A DNA stretch of 62,527 nt from CAZDKO01 sp964506075 [NCBI: uncultured bacterium] (GCA_964506075.1 CAZDKO010000005.1:1-62527); one strand, 5' to 3'. Numbered from the stretch's first letter, positions 29,588 through 39,027 are shown. Notes: generated from the letters alone by a model not told the origin. Program-made: numbers and translations.

Positions 29588-32500
29588 CAGGTGCAATTTT
29601 TATCTCTCCTTCAAAATAGGTGAATTTCCCCGGCAATACCATCTCGGGATTATTTTTTTGATATTGCAGTAATCTGCCCTGGTAAAAAATGTCGCTATTT
29701 TCCACAATCGCCTGTAGATGTTTATCTTTTAAATTACATTTAAAAAATAAAGACGGGCACTTATCTCCTGAAACACCAATCCCCGCATTTGAAGCCGGAC
29801 CATTCCAAAAGCGGTAGGGAAGAATATCGTAATCACTGGTATACTGGTCAATAAAGTCACCCTGCATCATCCCTGGAATTATCCACTTTTTATAATTCGG
29901 CGAAACCATAATATTAGTTTGCTCTATCTCTAAATTTATAACCTCATATACTTCCATCTCTACTTTCCAATAAATCAAATCCGCTTTTCTTACCTCCACC
30001 TTCCATATCTGGGAAATAGGTAGATACGGCCAATTCCCGACCGCGGTTATTTTATCTCTACCGTTATTTTTTACCTGCCAGACCGGCTGATAAGAGTCAT
30101 GCCAGATACCTGAAGAGCGAATGGAAGTATAAATCCCCAGGCCGGTAGTTAATTCTTTATCCCTATATAATATTTTCCTGCTCATATTCTTTTCAAAGGC
30201 AAAATTTAAATGGCCTTTACTGATGTTTATAATATGGGCTGACGCCGCTTCTTTTTTAAATTGAACTTTCTCGCCTAAAGCAATTTTAGCTTTACCATAA
30301 GTGTACCGGCCCGGTTCAACCTTTGTCTCTTTTTTAGGAATAATCGGTGAAAAATCAAAACAGGCATATTCACCGTTTCTATCCTTTCTTTTATATGGGC
30401 TGAAAAGTTGTACGTGTGTTTTAGAGGAAACTTCAAAGAAAATATCCGGTAATGAACCGGGGTCAGATTTTAAAAGAACACTGGAAATTTTGTAATTGAG
30501 GAGCCGGCCGGGGGCAATATCTCCGGTGAACTGACAGGCGGAAAAATTACTTTTCTCATAAGGGGTTTCCCATTTTTTATATGTTCCTTTAAGTTCTAAT
30601 CCAATTTCCCTGTTGGCTAAAGAAATGGGCTTGCTGATCTCAATTATTATTTCGTTTTCCAGTGTGTTATGCTCACCCCATTTAAACTTCCAGATTTTGT
30701 TAACATCTACATTCTTATTTTTATAACTCAAGGTGACTCTTAATTCCTTTTCAGAGATTTTTTCCACCTGCCATTCGGCATCGAAAGAATGAAGATGCCA
30801 CCTTTGTTCTTCAACATATATTTTGCTGTATAATCCCCTGCCCGCGGTTAATTCTTTTTTCTTATAAAAAAGACTGAAACGTTTTTTATCGGAATCAATA
30901 AATAGCCGGTAATCACCTGAAGAGATCGTTTGTAATTTTTCTTTTTCAATGCGTTTCTGAATCTCTAAACGCTGTTCCTCAATCTTTCTGCGTTTTTCCA
31001 AGCGCTCTGCCTCAAGCCGCCTCTGCTTTTCCAGACGCTCTGCCTCAAGCCGCCTCTGCTTTTCCAGGCGTTCTGCCTCAAGCCGTCTCTTTCTTTCTAA
31101 ACGTTGTCTCTGGATTCGTTTCTGGATACGCAGTTCTTTTACTTTTAACAGACGCTCCTGCCTTTCTTTATTTATATAGTTAATAAGTTCGGTTTCATCA
31201 TTATTAATCTCTATGGTAATTAAAAAGGGAATTTGTTTCTTCCCTTTTAGATTCTCCCCGGACAGACTGAGCTCCAGATTACGAAATTTATTTTCCCTGT
31301 CGCTGTTTTGTATAATATCAGAGAATCCCTGGTTATTTTCGAAAATCACGGCCGGATAATCCATTACTTTTCTCACTCCGAATAGTTTGGCACCTTTATC
31401 TTTCAAAGGCATATCTTCCCAGAGATTAAAATTCTCAGGGAATCTGCCTTTTTGATAAGAGGAAAACCATTCTTTATAAGCCGGCACTAAGTTTATACCG
31501 GCTTTAAAAATATCGAGTTTGGCCGATTGCCTTGCTTCAAAAGTAATTTCCCAAAGGAGTTTGTTATTACCGCCTAGAGAAAGCTTCCATTTCTCAGATA
31601 AAAAAAGAGCGTCCCATGAAAAAGAAAAAAGAAGTTCTTCATTTTTCTTTTCCACAACCATATTATCAGCGGAAGAAAGACCGAACCAGCGGTTATTAAT
31701 GAAAAACGAATTGTTTAGACCATTGCCCTTAGTTATTTCTTTATCTCCATAATAAATTTTCACTTTTTTTTCTTTCACATCCGCATAAACCTTCAACCCA
31801 TTTTTAGAAATAGTATGCGAAGCAATAAAAAGCTGTTTTTGCTGCTTGATTACGCTTCCATCATTTAAAAAACTGATTTCCCCCGAAAAACAATTATATC
31901 TGCCGGCAGAAAATTCTTTGTCACTGAAATAGAACTGCAAAATTCTACATTTTAATTTATCGTCACTATTCTGTATAAGCGGGAAAATGCCGTTATCTCC
32001 ACCCAGTTTTGATAATATTACCGACGGCATATTCTCTTCTTTTTTCACGCCGAGTATTTTCGCCTTTTTATCTTCTAAGGGCATATCTTCCCAGAAATTG
32101 AAATCGGCTGGGAATTTTCCTTCCTGATAGGAACAGAACCATTTTTTATAATCCGGCACTACATTTAATCCTGCCTTAAAAAGTTCAAATTTCAGTGGCT
32201 GCGCAAATTCACAATTTATTTCCCATAAAAGCTCCATATTTACGAAAAGCAGCTTCCATTTTTCAATCAAAGGAAGGGAAACCCACGAAAAGGAAAGAAA
32301 AAGCTGGTTATCCTTCTTTTCTATCATCCAGTTATCAGAAGAACAAATGTCGTACCAACGATTATTAACCATAAAGATACTGTTCAGTCCGCTTCTTTTG
32401 GTAATTTCTTTATCCTTATAATAAATTTTCACTCTTTTTTCCCTGATATCCGCATAAACTTTAAAATCGCCTTCGCCAATAAAGTTTGAAGCGGCAAAAT

Positions 32501-34571
32501 CTTTTTTAAATACATCAATAACAGTTCCATCTTCCAAAACCTTTACTTTCCCCTTACAAAAAATTTGCCTCCCTCCGGCAAGACTTTTATTTTCTTCATA
32601 AATCTGTAAAAGGCGGCATCTTACTTCCCGGTCACTATTCTGGATAAGCGGATAAATATTTTCTGCATTCTTCCGGTAATCCATAATTACAGCCGGTAAG
32701 TTTCCTTCTTTTCTTAAACCGAACAGTTTATTTCTATTGTCTATCAAAAGCATATCCTGCCAGGAACCAAACTGTTGCGGGAAACTTTCTTCCTGATAGG
32801 AACAGAACCAATTTTTGTAATCCCCCTGAAAGCTGATACCGGCCTTTAAAATATTGAACTTTATATCCCCCTTTGATTCTAAAATAATCTCCCAGGAAAA
32901 TTCATCCTCTTTATTAAAGGAAAGATCCCATTTTTGGATAAAAGAAAGTTCTTCCCAGGATAGAGTGATAAAAAGATGATTGTCTTTCTTCTCCATTTTC
33001 CATTCGCATAAGCTGGTATCGTATAAACGTTCATTAACTATAAAACAACTATGGAGTCCGTTCCTTTTAGTGATTTCTTTCCCGGAATAAAAAATCCTTA
33101 AAGCTTTAGTTTCTATATCAGCATATATGATTAAAGAACCCCTGGATATGCTTCTTAAAGAGATTAATTCTTTTTCCAATTCTTCCTGTCGCTTTTTAAA
33201 ATCACCCTCAGCCTTTTCTATATAAAGACTAAATTCTTTTTCTTCCGGTAGTATTCTGACTGTTCCGGAAAAGGGGTTTTCTCCTGTAAAATCTCCTTCT
33301 ATCACCCTGCCTTCTACATCATAACCCGTATTTAAAACCTTAAGATGGCAATCCTTCTCGGGAAATTCAATACCCAGATAAGGAAGATCATTTCCCTGAT
33401 TAAAATCAGCGTTGCCGAGAACCACTATATGACCTTGATAGGCCCCCAGATTCATCTCCTGCCATTTATTTTTAAAAGAAAAAGGGAGAAAGTTCTGCCG
33501 GCTCTCTAAAGTAATCCATTCTTTATATTCAGAAGGACACATAAAGAAAATCTGCTTATCCGTAAAAGAGGCCTCTTCGGATTCTATAGAAACCGTCCAT
33601 TTAAACCGGCGATCATCTTTAATTTCAATTTCCCATATTACCGTCGCCGGCAAATAATGATAAATACCTTTAGCTATAATTTTATCTTTATCTTTGCCAG
33701 CTATCTTCCAGTCAAGGTCTATAGAGAAAATGCGGGTGTTGGTATCTGAATGGAAAAAGGAACAATATAATCCGGAATATTTGGTCAGAGGGGAATCCTT
33801 CCAGTTAATAAATATTTTGCCATTATTAAACAAAATTCCCAAATCGCCTCTTTTAAGCTCTTCAATACCTTTGTCTTCGCCTACTGTTTCTAAATATCTG
33901 GATATTATCTTTTGCGGAGGCCCTTCCTGCACCAACCTTCCTTTATCTAAAAAAACCGCCCGGTCACAGAGTTTTTTAATCATGTTCATGTCGTGGCTAA
34001 CCAGAATAACCGTTTTATCGCTGTCCCTTAATTCAAATATTTTTTTTAAACACTTTATCTGCGCTTCTTCATCTCCCACCGCCAAAATGTCATCAATTAA
34101 AAAGATATCCGGCTCGACATGAATAGCTAAACCAAAAGCCAGTCTTAAATACATCCCTGAGGAGTAGTATTTAATGGGTGCATCGATAAAATTACCGATG
34201 CCGACGAATTCTACTATTTCCTCTATTTTTTCTTCAATTTCTTCGGCCGAAATTCCGTAAAGATTAGCATTGAAATAAATGTTTTCCCTGCCGGTTAACT
34301 CAGGATGAAATCCCGCTCCCAATTCCATAAGAGAAGAAATCCGGCCTTTGGTTTCAACCGTCCCTTTATCCGGGATTAACATCCCGGCTATCAACTTCAG
34401 AAGGGTTGTTTTGCCGGCTCCATTCTCACCAATAATCCCGACAATCTCTCCTTTGGTAACCGTAAAATTTATGTTTTGCAGAGCCCAAAATTCATCCCAG
34501 GTGACAATTTTATTACGAATAAATTTGATACGGTATTTTTCCCAGACATCCTTGAATTCAATTACCTTCAT
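29580..34571 (-). CDS. Giant Wzt-like ABC exporter ATPase with six C-terminal modules (1663 aa)
   Basis: Residues 1-230 are a polysaccharide-exporter ATPase: Walker A GENGAGKTT (48-56), signature YSSGMYLRL (136-143), Walker B IFLIDD (156-161) and switch His193. In ordinary Wzt proteins a single glycan-binding domain follows. Here six related modules follow, with their G-L-x-S-type landmark near residues 267, 505, 728, 951, 1245 and 1477. Each also shows a W-K/W-E strand, a Y-K-x-W motif and an IQNSD-like end; copies 2-4 are closest to each other. A charged coiled coil (about 1140-1208) with 11-residue repeats separates modules 4 and 5. Family length is normally about 250-450 aa. It should power export of a lipid-linked polymer with the permease encoded 1 bp upstream. 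The modules probably bind the polymer, which is inference. Confidence 0.9.
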   Translation of the reverse strand: MKVIEFKDVWEKYRIKFIRNKIVTWDEFWALQNINFTVTKGEIVGIIGENGAGKTTLLKLIAGMLIPDKGTVETKGRISSLMELGAGFHPELTGRENIYFNANLYGISAEEIEEKIEEIVEFVGIGNFIDAPIKYYSSGMYLRLAFGLAIHVEPDIFLIDDILAVGDEEAQIKCLKKIFELRDSDKTVILVSHDMNMIKKLCDRAVFLDKGRLVQEGPPQKIISRYLETVGEDKGIEELKRGDLGILFNNGKIFINWKDSPLTKYSGLYCSFFHSDTNTRIFSIDLDWKIAGKDKDKIIAKGIYHYLPATVIWEIEIKDDRRFKWTVSIESEEASFTDKQIFFMCPSEYKEWITLESRQNFLPFSFKNKWQEMNLGAYQGHIVVLGNADFNQGNDLPYLGIEFPEKDCHLKVLNTGYDVEGRVIEGDFTGENPFSGTVRILPEEKEFSLYIEKAEGDFKKRQEELEKELISLRSISRGSLIIYADIETKALRIFYSGKEITKRNGLHSCFIVNERLYDTSLCEWKMEKKDNHLFITLSWEELSFIQKWDLSFNKEDEFSWEIILESKGDIKFNILKAGISFQGDYKNWFCSYQEESFPQQFGSWQDMLLIDNRNKLFGLRKEGNLPAVIMDYRKNAENIYPLIQNSDREVRCRLLQIYEENKSLAGGRQIFCKGKVKVLEDGTVIDVFKKDFAASNFIGEGDFKVYADIREKRVKIYYKDKEITKRSGLNSIFMVNNRWYDICSSDNWMIEKKDNQLFLSFSWVSLPLIEKWKLLFVNMELLWEINCEFAQPLKFELFKAGLNVVPDYKKWFCSYQEGKFPADFNFWEDMPLEDKKAKILGVKKEENMPSVILSKLGGDNGIFPLIQNSDDKLKCRILQFYFSDKEFSAGRYNCFSGEISFLNDGSVIKQQKQLFIASHTISKNGLKVYADVKEKKVKIYYGDKEITKGNGLNNSFFINNRWFGLSSADNMVVEKKNEELLFSFSWDALFLSEKWKLSLGGNNKLLWEITFEARQSAKLDIFKAGINLVPAYKEWFSSYQKGRFPENFNLWEDMPLKDKGAKLFGVRKVMDYPAVIFENNQGFSDIIQNSDRENKFRNLELSLSGENLKGKKQIPFLITIEINNDETELINYINKERQERLLKVKELRIQKRIQRQRLERKRRLEAERLEKQRRLEAERLEKQRRLEAERLEKRRKIEEQRLEIQKRIEKEKLQTISSGDYRLFIDSDKKRFSLFYKKKELTAGRGLYSKIYVEEQRWHLHSFDAEWQVEKISEKELRVTLSYKNKNVDVNKIWKFKWGEHNTLENEIIIEISKPISLANREIGLELKGTYKKWETPYEKSNFSACQFTGDIAPGRLLNYKISSVLLKSDPGSLPDIFFEVSSKTHVQLFSPYKRKDRNGEYACFDFSPIIPKKETKVEPGRYTYGKAKIALGEKVQFKKEAASAHIINISKGHLNFAFEKNMSRKILYRDKELTTGLGIYTSIRSSGIWHDSYQPVWQVKNNGRDKITAVGNWPYLPISQIWKVEVRKADLIYWKVEMEVYEVINLEIEQTNIMVSPNYKKWIIPGMMQGDFIDQYTSDYDILPYRFWNGPASNAGIGVSGDKCPSLFFKCNLKDKHLQAIVENSDIFYQGRLLQYQKNNPEMVLPGKFTYFEGEIKIAPDE
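30990..31090. repeat. 33-bp in-gene tandem repeat encoding an 11-aa coiled-coil unit
   Basis: Near-identical 33-bp units begin at 31006 and 31039, with partial copies on both sides. On the minus strand they encode an 11-residue unit containing EAERLEKQ. The repeat lies inside the coiled coil of the exporter ATPase. Copy number may vary between strains by slippage. Confidence 0.85.
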
Positions 34572-34572
34572 T

Positions 34573-35349
34573 CTAAATCCTTTTCAGAATAAACGATTCT
34601 TTTTTAACAAAAAATATATACCCGATAGAAAAACTGGCCAGAGCAATTAAAAAACCACCCAGACACATAAGCAAATTCGGTAATTCGGCCTGATATAAAA
34701 TCTGCCTGTATAAAGTTACATAATAAGTCATGGGGTTTAAAAGGCAAATCCAACGGTAAGGCCAGGGAATCATATCCAGGCTGTAGAATATGGGTGTAAT
34801 CCAGAAAGCTATCATTAACGTAACCGGTATTAAATGATTTAAATCCCTGAAAGATACGGTTAAAGCAGATAATAATAAACCCAGACCCAAAACAAAAATC
34901 AACTGCAATATCAGAGGAATGACCAAAAACGGTAAAACCACCAGAACCTTAACCTGAGCAAAAATAAAAAGAGGCAATAAAACAATAAACCCGAAAAGAA
35001 AATTCAAAAAATTAGCCAGAATATTAGAAAGCGGCAGAATCTCCCTGGGAAAAGTAGCCTGTTTTAAAAGCTGAAGGTTCCCCACTATAGAAATTACCGA
35101 TTCCCCCAACGCATTGCTAAAAAACAAAAACGGGATTATAGCGGAAAGAGCAAACAGAGGGAAATTTTCAATCCTGACTTTAAAAATTACCGTAAATATA
35201 AAGTTAATGGCTAAAGCTAATATCAATGGGACTATTACCGCTAAAGAAAGGCCCAGAGTCGTACCGGAATATTTTGCCTTTAGCTGTTTTACGGTTAAAT
35301 CTTTAAGCACCCTTCTATTAACAAACAGTATTTTGAGTTTGGTTATCAT
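34573..35349 (-). CDS. wzm: ABC-2 polysaccharide exporter permease, Wzm/TagG-like (258 aa)
   Basis: Length and pattern match ABC-2 permeases of O-antigen or teichoic acid exporters: an N-terminal amphipathic segment ending LKAKYSGTTLG, then six hydrophobic helices, with the NPMTYYVTLYRQI motif before the last. It pairs with the ATPase starting 1 bp downstream and overlaps the upstream flavoprotein gene by 4 bp. Such permeases move polyprenyl-diphosphate-linked glycans across the inner membrane. The family is clear; the cargo is not determined. Confidence 0.9.
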   Translation of the reverse strand: MITKLKILFVNRRVLKDLTVKQLKAKYSGTTLGLSLAVIVPLILALAINFIFTVIFKVRIENFPLFALSAIIPFLFFSNALGESVISIVGNLQLLKQATFPREILPLSNILANFLNFLFGFIVLLPLFIFAQVKVLVVLPFLVIPLILQLIFVLGLGLLLSALTVSFRDLNHLIPVTLMIAFWITPIFYSLDMIPWPYRWICLLNPMTYYVTLYRQILYQAELPNLLMCLGGFLIALASFSIGYIFFVKKESFILKRI

Positions 35350-36635
35350 AGCGTATACGCTTTAGCCAGTTGAGATGCCTTTTCCCCGTCTAAGATTGAT
35401 TCTTCCATTGACATATAACTCCACCGCCCATATCTACCGACGGGAAAAATCTGGACGGAATTCAGAAAATCCAGAATTTTCTTCTGGGAATTTTGGTAAT
35501 TATGGTCAGAAAGAATGTAAGCATATTTAAAATCGTTCTCATCGGTAACCAGTATTTTATCTTTGGGTTTTAATATTTGAGTTTTATATAAGTCTTCAAT
35601 GATTCTCGTTTTTAATTTTTCTTTATCTACCGGGCGGTTAGAAGAATAGGACACTTCGGCATACAAAGAACTTTTACCCTTAGGGACAACATCCTTGGAA
35701 AAATTCATCGGGAAACCGAGCCGGAAAAAAATAAACTCATCTTCAGGGAAATAAATCCAGTGTTTATCGGTTATCCTATCCCTGTCAATGCCAAGATTCA
35801 AGTTGTAGACTGAAATATAGTTCAGTAATTTAGCGGCTTCAACCATATCTTCCGGTTTTTCATCCAAGTTTTTCATCAGCTCTATCAGCGGTATGGTTGA
35901 AAATAAACATTCGTACCCTACTTTACTTTCATCGGTAAAAATAACGGTCTTTTCTTTCCAGTTGACCGATTTAACTTCTTTACCCAGGTAGACGTGATTG
36001 ATATTTTTATTTAAGCTGTCAATAAGATTTTTAATCCCGCCTTTCTGGGGATACCAGAAATTTACATTATAGCCAAAAGACTTCTTACTGCGCCTCCAGG
36101 CCCCTTCCAAAACTTCTGAAATAGTGGGAACAGGCACCAGATTTTCCACCCAGGAACAGTCTATTTCTTCCAGCGGAACCGTCCAGAATTTAACGTTATA
36201 TGGTTTCAAAAAATGCTCAACTATTCCTTTGCCAAATTTATTAAGACACCATTCTAAAAAATTAGCCGGCTCCTCTTCCGAAAAATTTTTCCTTTTTAAA
36301 ACACCCTGGATACACTCGTGGGTTAATTCCTGAGGCAGATAATAAAGGTTGGCCTGAAAGGGATAGGGCACATAGGTTTTCTGGAAGTAAATCCACGCCC
36401 GTCGTTTATGTTTTACGAGATTATCAGGTAAAAGTTCTTTAATGAAGTTAAACCCTTTTTGGGTTTGAAAATGCAGAAGATGCCCGCTGTAATCAAAAAT
36501 AAAACCATCTATATATTTTGAACGACAGAGGCCGCCTATCTCCGCATTTTTCTCATAAACTTCATACTCTCCTTTTAGGTGATAAGCAAGGCTTAATCCG
36601 GTTAACCCGGCTCCTAATATTACAATCTTGGCCAT
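35346..36635 (-). CDS. FAD-dependent amine-oxidase/UDP-galactopyranose-mutase-like protein (429 aa)
   Basis: An N-terminal Rossmann fold binds FAD (GAGLTGLSLAYHL, residues 8-20, then an acidic strand end and GGLCRS). The body resembles the NAD(P)-binding amine oxidase family often annotated as protoporphyrinogen oxidase-like or Glf-like in polysaccharide clusters. The cytoplasmic sugar-nucleotide step of a galactofuranose-type pathway is possible, but active-site residues of true UGM are not verified. It lies 5 bp after the WecA-like gene. Confidence 0.75.
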   Translation of the reverse strand: MAKIVILGAGLTGLSLAYHLKGEYEVYEKNAEIGGLCRSKYIDGFIFDYSGHLLHFQTQKGFNFIKELLPDNLVKHKRRAWIYFQKTYVPYPFQANLYYLPQELTHECIQGVLKRKNFSEEEPANFLEWCLNKFGKGIVEHFLKPYNVKFWTVPLEEIDCSWVENLVPVPTISEVLEGAWRRSKKSFGYNVNFWYPQKGGIKNLIDSLNKNINHVYLGKEVKSVNWKEKTVIFTDESKVGYECLFSTIPLIELMKNLDEKPEDMVEAAKLLNYISVYNLNLGIDRDRITDKHWIYFPEDEFIFFRLGFPMNFSKDVVPKGKSSLYAEVSYSSNRPVDKEKLKTRIIEDLYKTQILKPKDKILVTDENDFKYAYILSDHNYQNSQKKILDFLNSVQIFPVGRYGRWSYMSMEESILDGEKASQLAKAYTL

Positions 36636-36640
36636 TTTTT

Positions 36641-37642
36641 CTACTCTACTCTAACCATTCCCATCTTTTTGGTTAAAATTACTAAAAAGATTATCACTAT
36701 CACCAAAATACACAACCCGAATAAGTCAGAAGTTAAACTGATTAGCAAAGCGGCGATACTCAGCCCGATACTTAAAATAAACATTCTTATAAGCGCGCCT
36801 TTTTCGGAATATCCTTTAGCTAAAAATCGCATTACCAGGTGGTCTTTGGTCTTTAGAAAAATTGACTTCCTTCTGATAATCCGCATTAACATAACAAAGA
36901 AGGTGTCGTATATAGGGAGAGTCAAAATAACCAGCGGCGTTAAAAGGGTGACGCGCTGCCCCATAGGGGCATATCTTAAAATAATCGCCAAAGCACTAAA
37001 AATAAACCCTAAAAACAGACTACCGGAATTTCCCAAAAAAATCTTGGCTGGAGGGAAATTATATCTTAAAAAAGCCAATAAACTTCCGGCCAGGGTAATT
37101 GATATAACCGCCACAAGAAAATTCCCTCCGATTAAAGCAAATGTAAAAAAAGTTAAAGCAATAATTAAAGATATTCCGCCGCATAAACTATCCATTATAT
37201 CAAGAAGGTTTAAAGCATTGGTAATACCCACTATCCAGAGAATGGTTATAACTAAATTTAGGGAGGGAGACAAATAAATAATTTCCGTCTTTACCCCGAA
37301 ACAAATCAAGATGAGAGCTACTAAAAACTGGGAAACAATCTTAATTAAAGGAGAGAGTTCTATCCTGTCGTCAACAAACCCGACTAAAAGCATTAAAGTT
37401 CCCCCGATCAAGATGCCCTGGGTAATTTTTAAAAAGAGAATCTTGGGATTAAGTAAAACAATTATCAGAAAAGTTATATAAATTCCGATGCCGCCTAAAC
37501 TGGGGACGGTAACTTTATTTTCCAGAAAATTTTCGTGAGTTTCAACAAGATTGATTTTCCAGGCAAAGCGGATTAAAAAACGAATCAATAAAAAATTTAT
37601 CAGGATGGATAAGAAGCAAAATAATATCGATTTAATTAACAT
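36641..37642 (-). CDS. WecA/MraY-family polyprenyl-phosphate sugar-1-phosphate transferase (333 aa)
   Basis: About ten or eleven transmembrane helices are apparent. Family motifs are present: PSLGGIGIY (47-55), DD at 91-92 for Mg2+ binding, NALNLLDIMD (142-151), and a KDHL-type cytoplasmic loop late in the chain. It transfers a sugar-1-phosphate, usually GlcNAc-1-P, to undecaprenyl phosphate and so starts a lipid-linked glycan. The context (exporter, GT4) favours the WecA/TagO role over peptidoglycan MraY. It lies 26 bp after the GT4 gene. Confidence 0.88.
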   Translation of the reverse strand: MLIKSILFCFLSILINFLLIRFLIRFAWKINLVETHENFLENKVTVPSLGGIGIYITFLIIVLLNPKILFLKITQGILIGGTLMLLVGFVDDRIELSPLIKIVSQFLVALILICFGVKTEIIYLSPSLNLVITILWIVGITNALNLLDIMDSLCGGISLIIALTFFTFALIGGNFLVAVISITLAGSLLAFLRYNFPPAKIFLGNSGSLFLGFIFSALAIILRYAPMGQRVTLLTPLVILTLPIYDTFFVMLMRIIRRKSIFLKTKDHLVMRFLAKGYSEKGALIRMFILSIGLSIAALLISLTSDLFGLCILVIVIIFLVILTKKMGMVRVE

Positions 37643-37668
37643 GGTTATTGTGAGTGCCTGACGGCCGG

Positions 37669-38799
37669 TTAAAAGGCTTTATAAAGATTAATTGTATCTT
37701 TTACCATCTTCCCGGGATCGAATGGCCCTTTTAGAAAAACTTCCTGCCCTTTTCTACCCATTTTTTGGCTTAGCGTTTTATCTCGCAATAAATTTAAAAT
37801 CGCCCGGGCTAAAGATTGATAATCCCCCGGTGCGATTAAAAAACCCGTCTCTTTATCTAAAACTATCTCTCTTACTCCGTCTACCGCTGTAGCTACCACC
37901 GGAAGACCGGCAGCCATAGCCTCCAGAATGGATATGGGCATTCCCTCCCATAATGAAGATAGAACAAAAATTTCCATGGTCGCTAATAAATCCGGGATAT
38001 CCTTCCGCCACCCAGAGAAAACTACCTTTTCCTTCAAGTTCAATCTGTCCACCAAGCTCTCCAGAGAAGGGCGAAGGTAACCATCACCAATAATAAGGAA
38101 AGTAGATCCCGGTAAATTTTCCTGGACTATAGCCGCTGCTTTTAAAAAATCATTCAGGGCTTTTTGAGGCTTAAAACAAGAAATGGTTCCGACTATCTCC
38201 CCGGAAAACCCTAAATTTTTCTTTATTACATTTTTGTTTCTCTCTGACAAGAAACTTTCTTTCTCTACCCCATAATAGATGCACTGGTATTGATCTTTCT
38301 TCCCTATTCCGGCTTTTAATCCTTTACGGATAATCTCTTTACTCACAGCGATTAAACGAGTGGTAATTTTAGCCGTCCACCGTTCAAGAGAAACATATAA
38401 CTTCCTCTTCAGCCAATTCTGTCTATCATAGAACGCAAAACCGTGAATCGTATGTATAATTACCGGTGTCCCCGCCAATTTAGCGGCCCAACGTCCCAGA
38501 ATTCCCGCTTTGGAACTATGAGTATGAACAATATCAAACCTTTCATTTTTTATTAATTTATATAAAATAAAAAAGGCTTTTATATCATTAAATAGGCTGA
38601 TGGGACGAATTAAATAAGGAATCAGTTTAACCTTAAGGCCAGGAATAGCTAAAGCGTCTCGAAGTAAAATACCTTTATCTTGGGTGGCCAACCAGATTTC
38701 AAAGTCTCCATCCAGATGAGATATCGTGTATAAAAGTTGCTTCTGTGCTCCTCCTAGTTCAAGCTTAGTAATGGCATATAATAATCTTATTTTTCTCAC
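37669..38799 (-). CDS. GT4-family glycosyltransferase (376 aa), first gene of the 25-gene run
   Basis: This has the two Rossmann-like lobes of GT-B enzymes. The N-terminus carries the LELGGAQKQ acceptor loop, and the C-terminal lobe the EGMPISILEAMAAGLP segment (the E-x7-E motif that binds the nucleotide sugar, near residue 290). It adds a sugar from a nucleotide donor, presumably to the lipid-linked primer made by the WecA-like enzyme next door. The start is GTG at 38799 with no obvious ribosome site, about 34 bases after the predicted transcription start. Confidence 0.9.
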   Translation of the reverse strand: MRKIRLLYAITKLELGGAQKQLLYTISHLDGDFEIWLATQDKGILLRDALAIPGLKVKLIPYLIRPISLFNDIKAFFILYKLIKNERFDIVHTHSSKAGILGRWAAKLAGTPVIIHTIHGFAFYDRQNWLKRKLYVSLERWTAKITTRLIAVSKEIIRKGLKAGIGKKDQYQCIYYGVEKESFLSERNKNVIKKNLGFSGEIVGTISCFKPQKALNDFLKAAAIVQENLPGSTFLIIGDGYLRPSLESLVDRLNLKEKVVFSGWRKDIPDLLATMEIFVLSSLWEGMPISILEAMAAGLPVVATAVDGVREIVLDKETGFLIAPGDYQSLARAILNLLRDKTLSQKMGRKGQEVFLKGPFDPGKMVKDTINLYKAF

Positions 38800-38839
38800 A
38801 ATATAAAGATATTTTAAACTGTTTATAAATTACATATAG

Positions 38840-38868
38840 ATTATAGAAAGATTTCCTGTCTTTGTCAA
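38840..38868 (-). promoter_or_regulatory. Consensus sigma70-type promoter of the radical SAM/exporter run
   Basis: On the minus strand TTGACA (38868-38863) and TATAAT (38845-38840) are separated by exactly 17 bp. Both boxes match the consensus perfectly. The predicted start of transcription is near 38833, giving a leader of about 34 bases before the GT4 gene. Confidence 0.85.
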
Positions 38869-38982
38869 TGAGGAAAATTCCGGGGTCCTATTTATCCAGG
38901 TTACGCACAGGTTAGATATTATCAGATTTTATATGTTTTACATAAAAACCGGTTTTTTTCCCTTTTATAAATTTTACCTTTA

Positions 38983-38991
38983 TGCTAATAT
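38983..38991 (+). promoter_or_regulatory. Possible extended -10 promoter for the inositol-monophosphatase gene
   Basis: TGCTAATAT fits an extended -10 element (TGn then TAATAT), but the -35 region 17 bp upstream (TTTTAT) is poor. The leader would run about 30 bases to the ATG at 39028. Confidence 0.4.
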
Positions 38992-39027
38992 GGTTTCCAC
39001 TAAAAATTCAAGATAAAGGGCGGGGCT

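Noticed and set aside
73-29596. A ribosomal peptide (RiPP) cluster with a hidden precursor peptide
   Set aside because: SPASM proteins often mature peptides, but the gaps are at most 57 bp and none holds a plausible precursor; glycan genes dominate the context. A distant precursor remains possible.
36641-37642. Peptidoglycan MraY
   Set aside because: The neighbours are glycan export genes rather than mur genes, which favours a WecA/TagO-type role.
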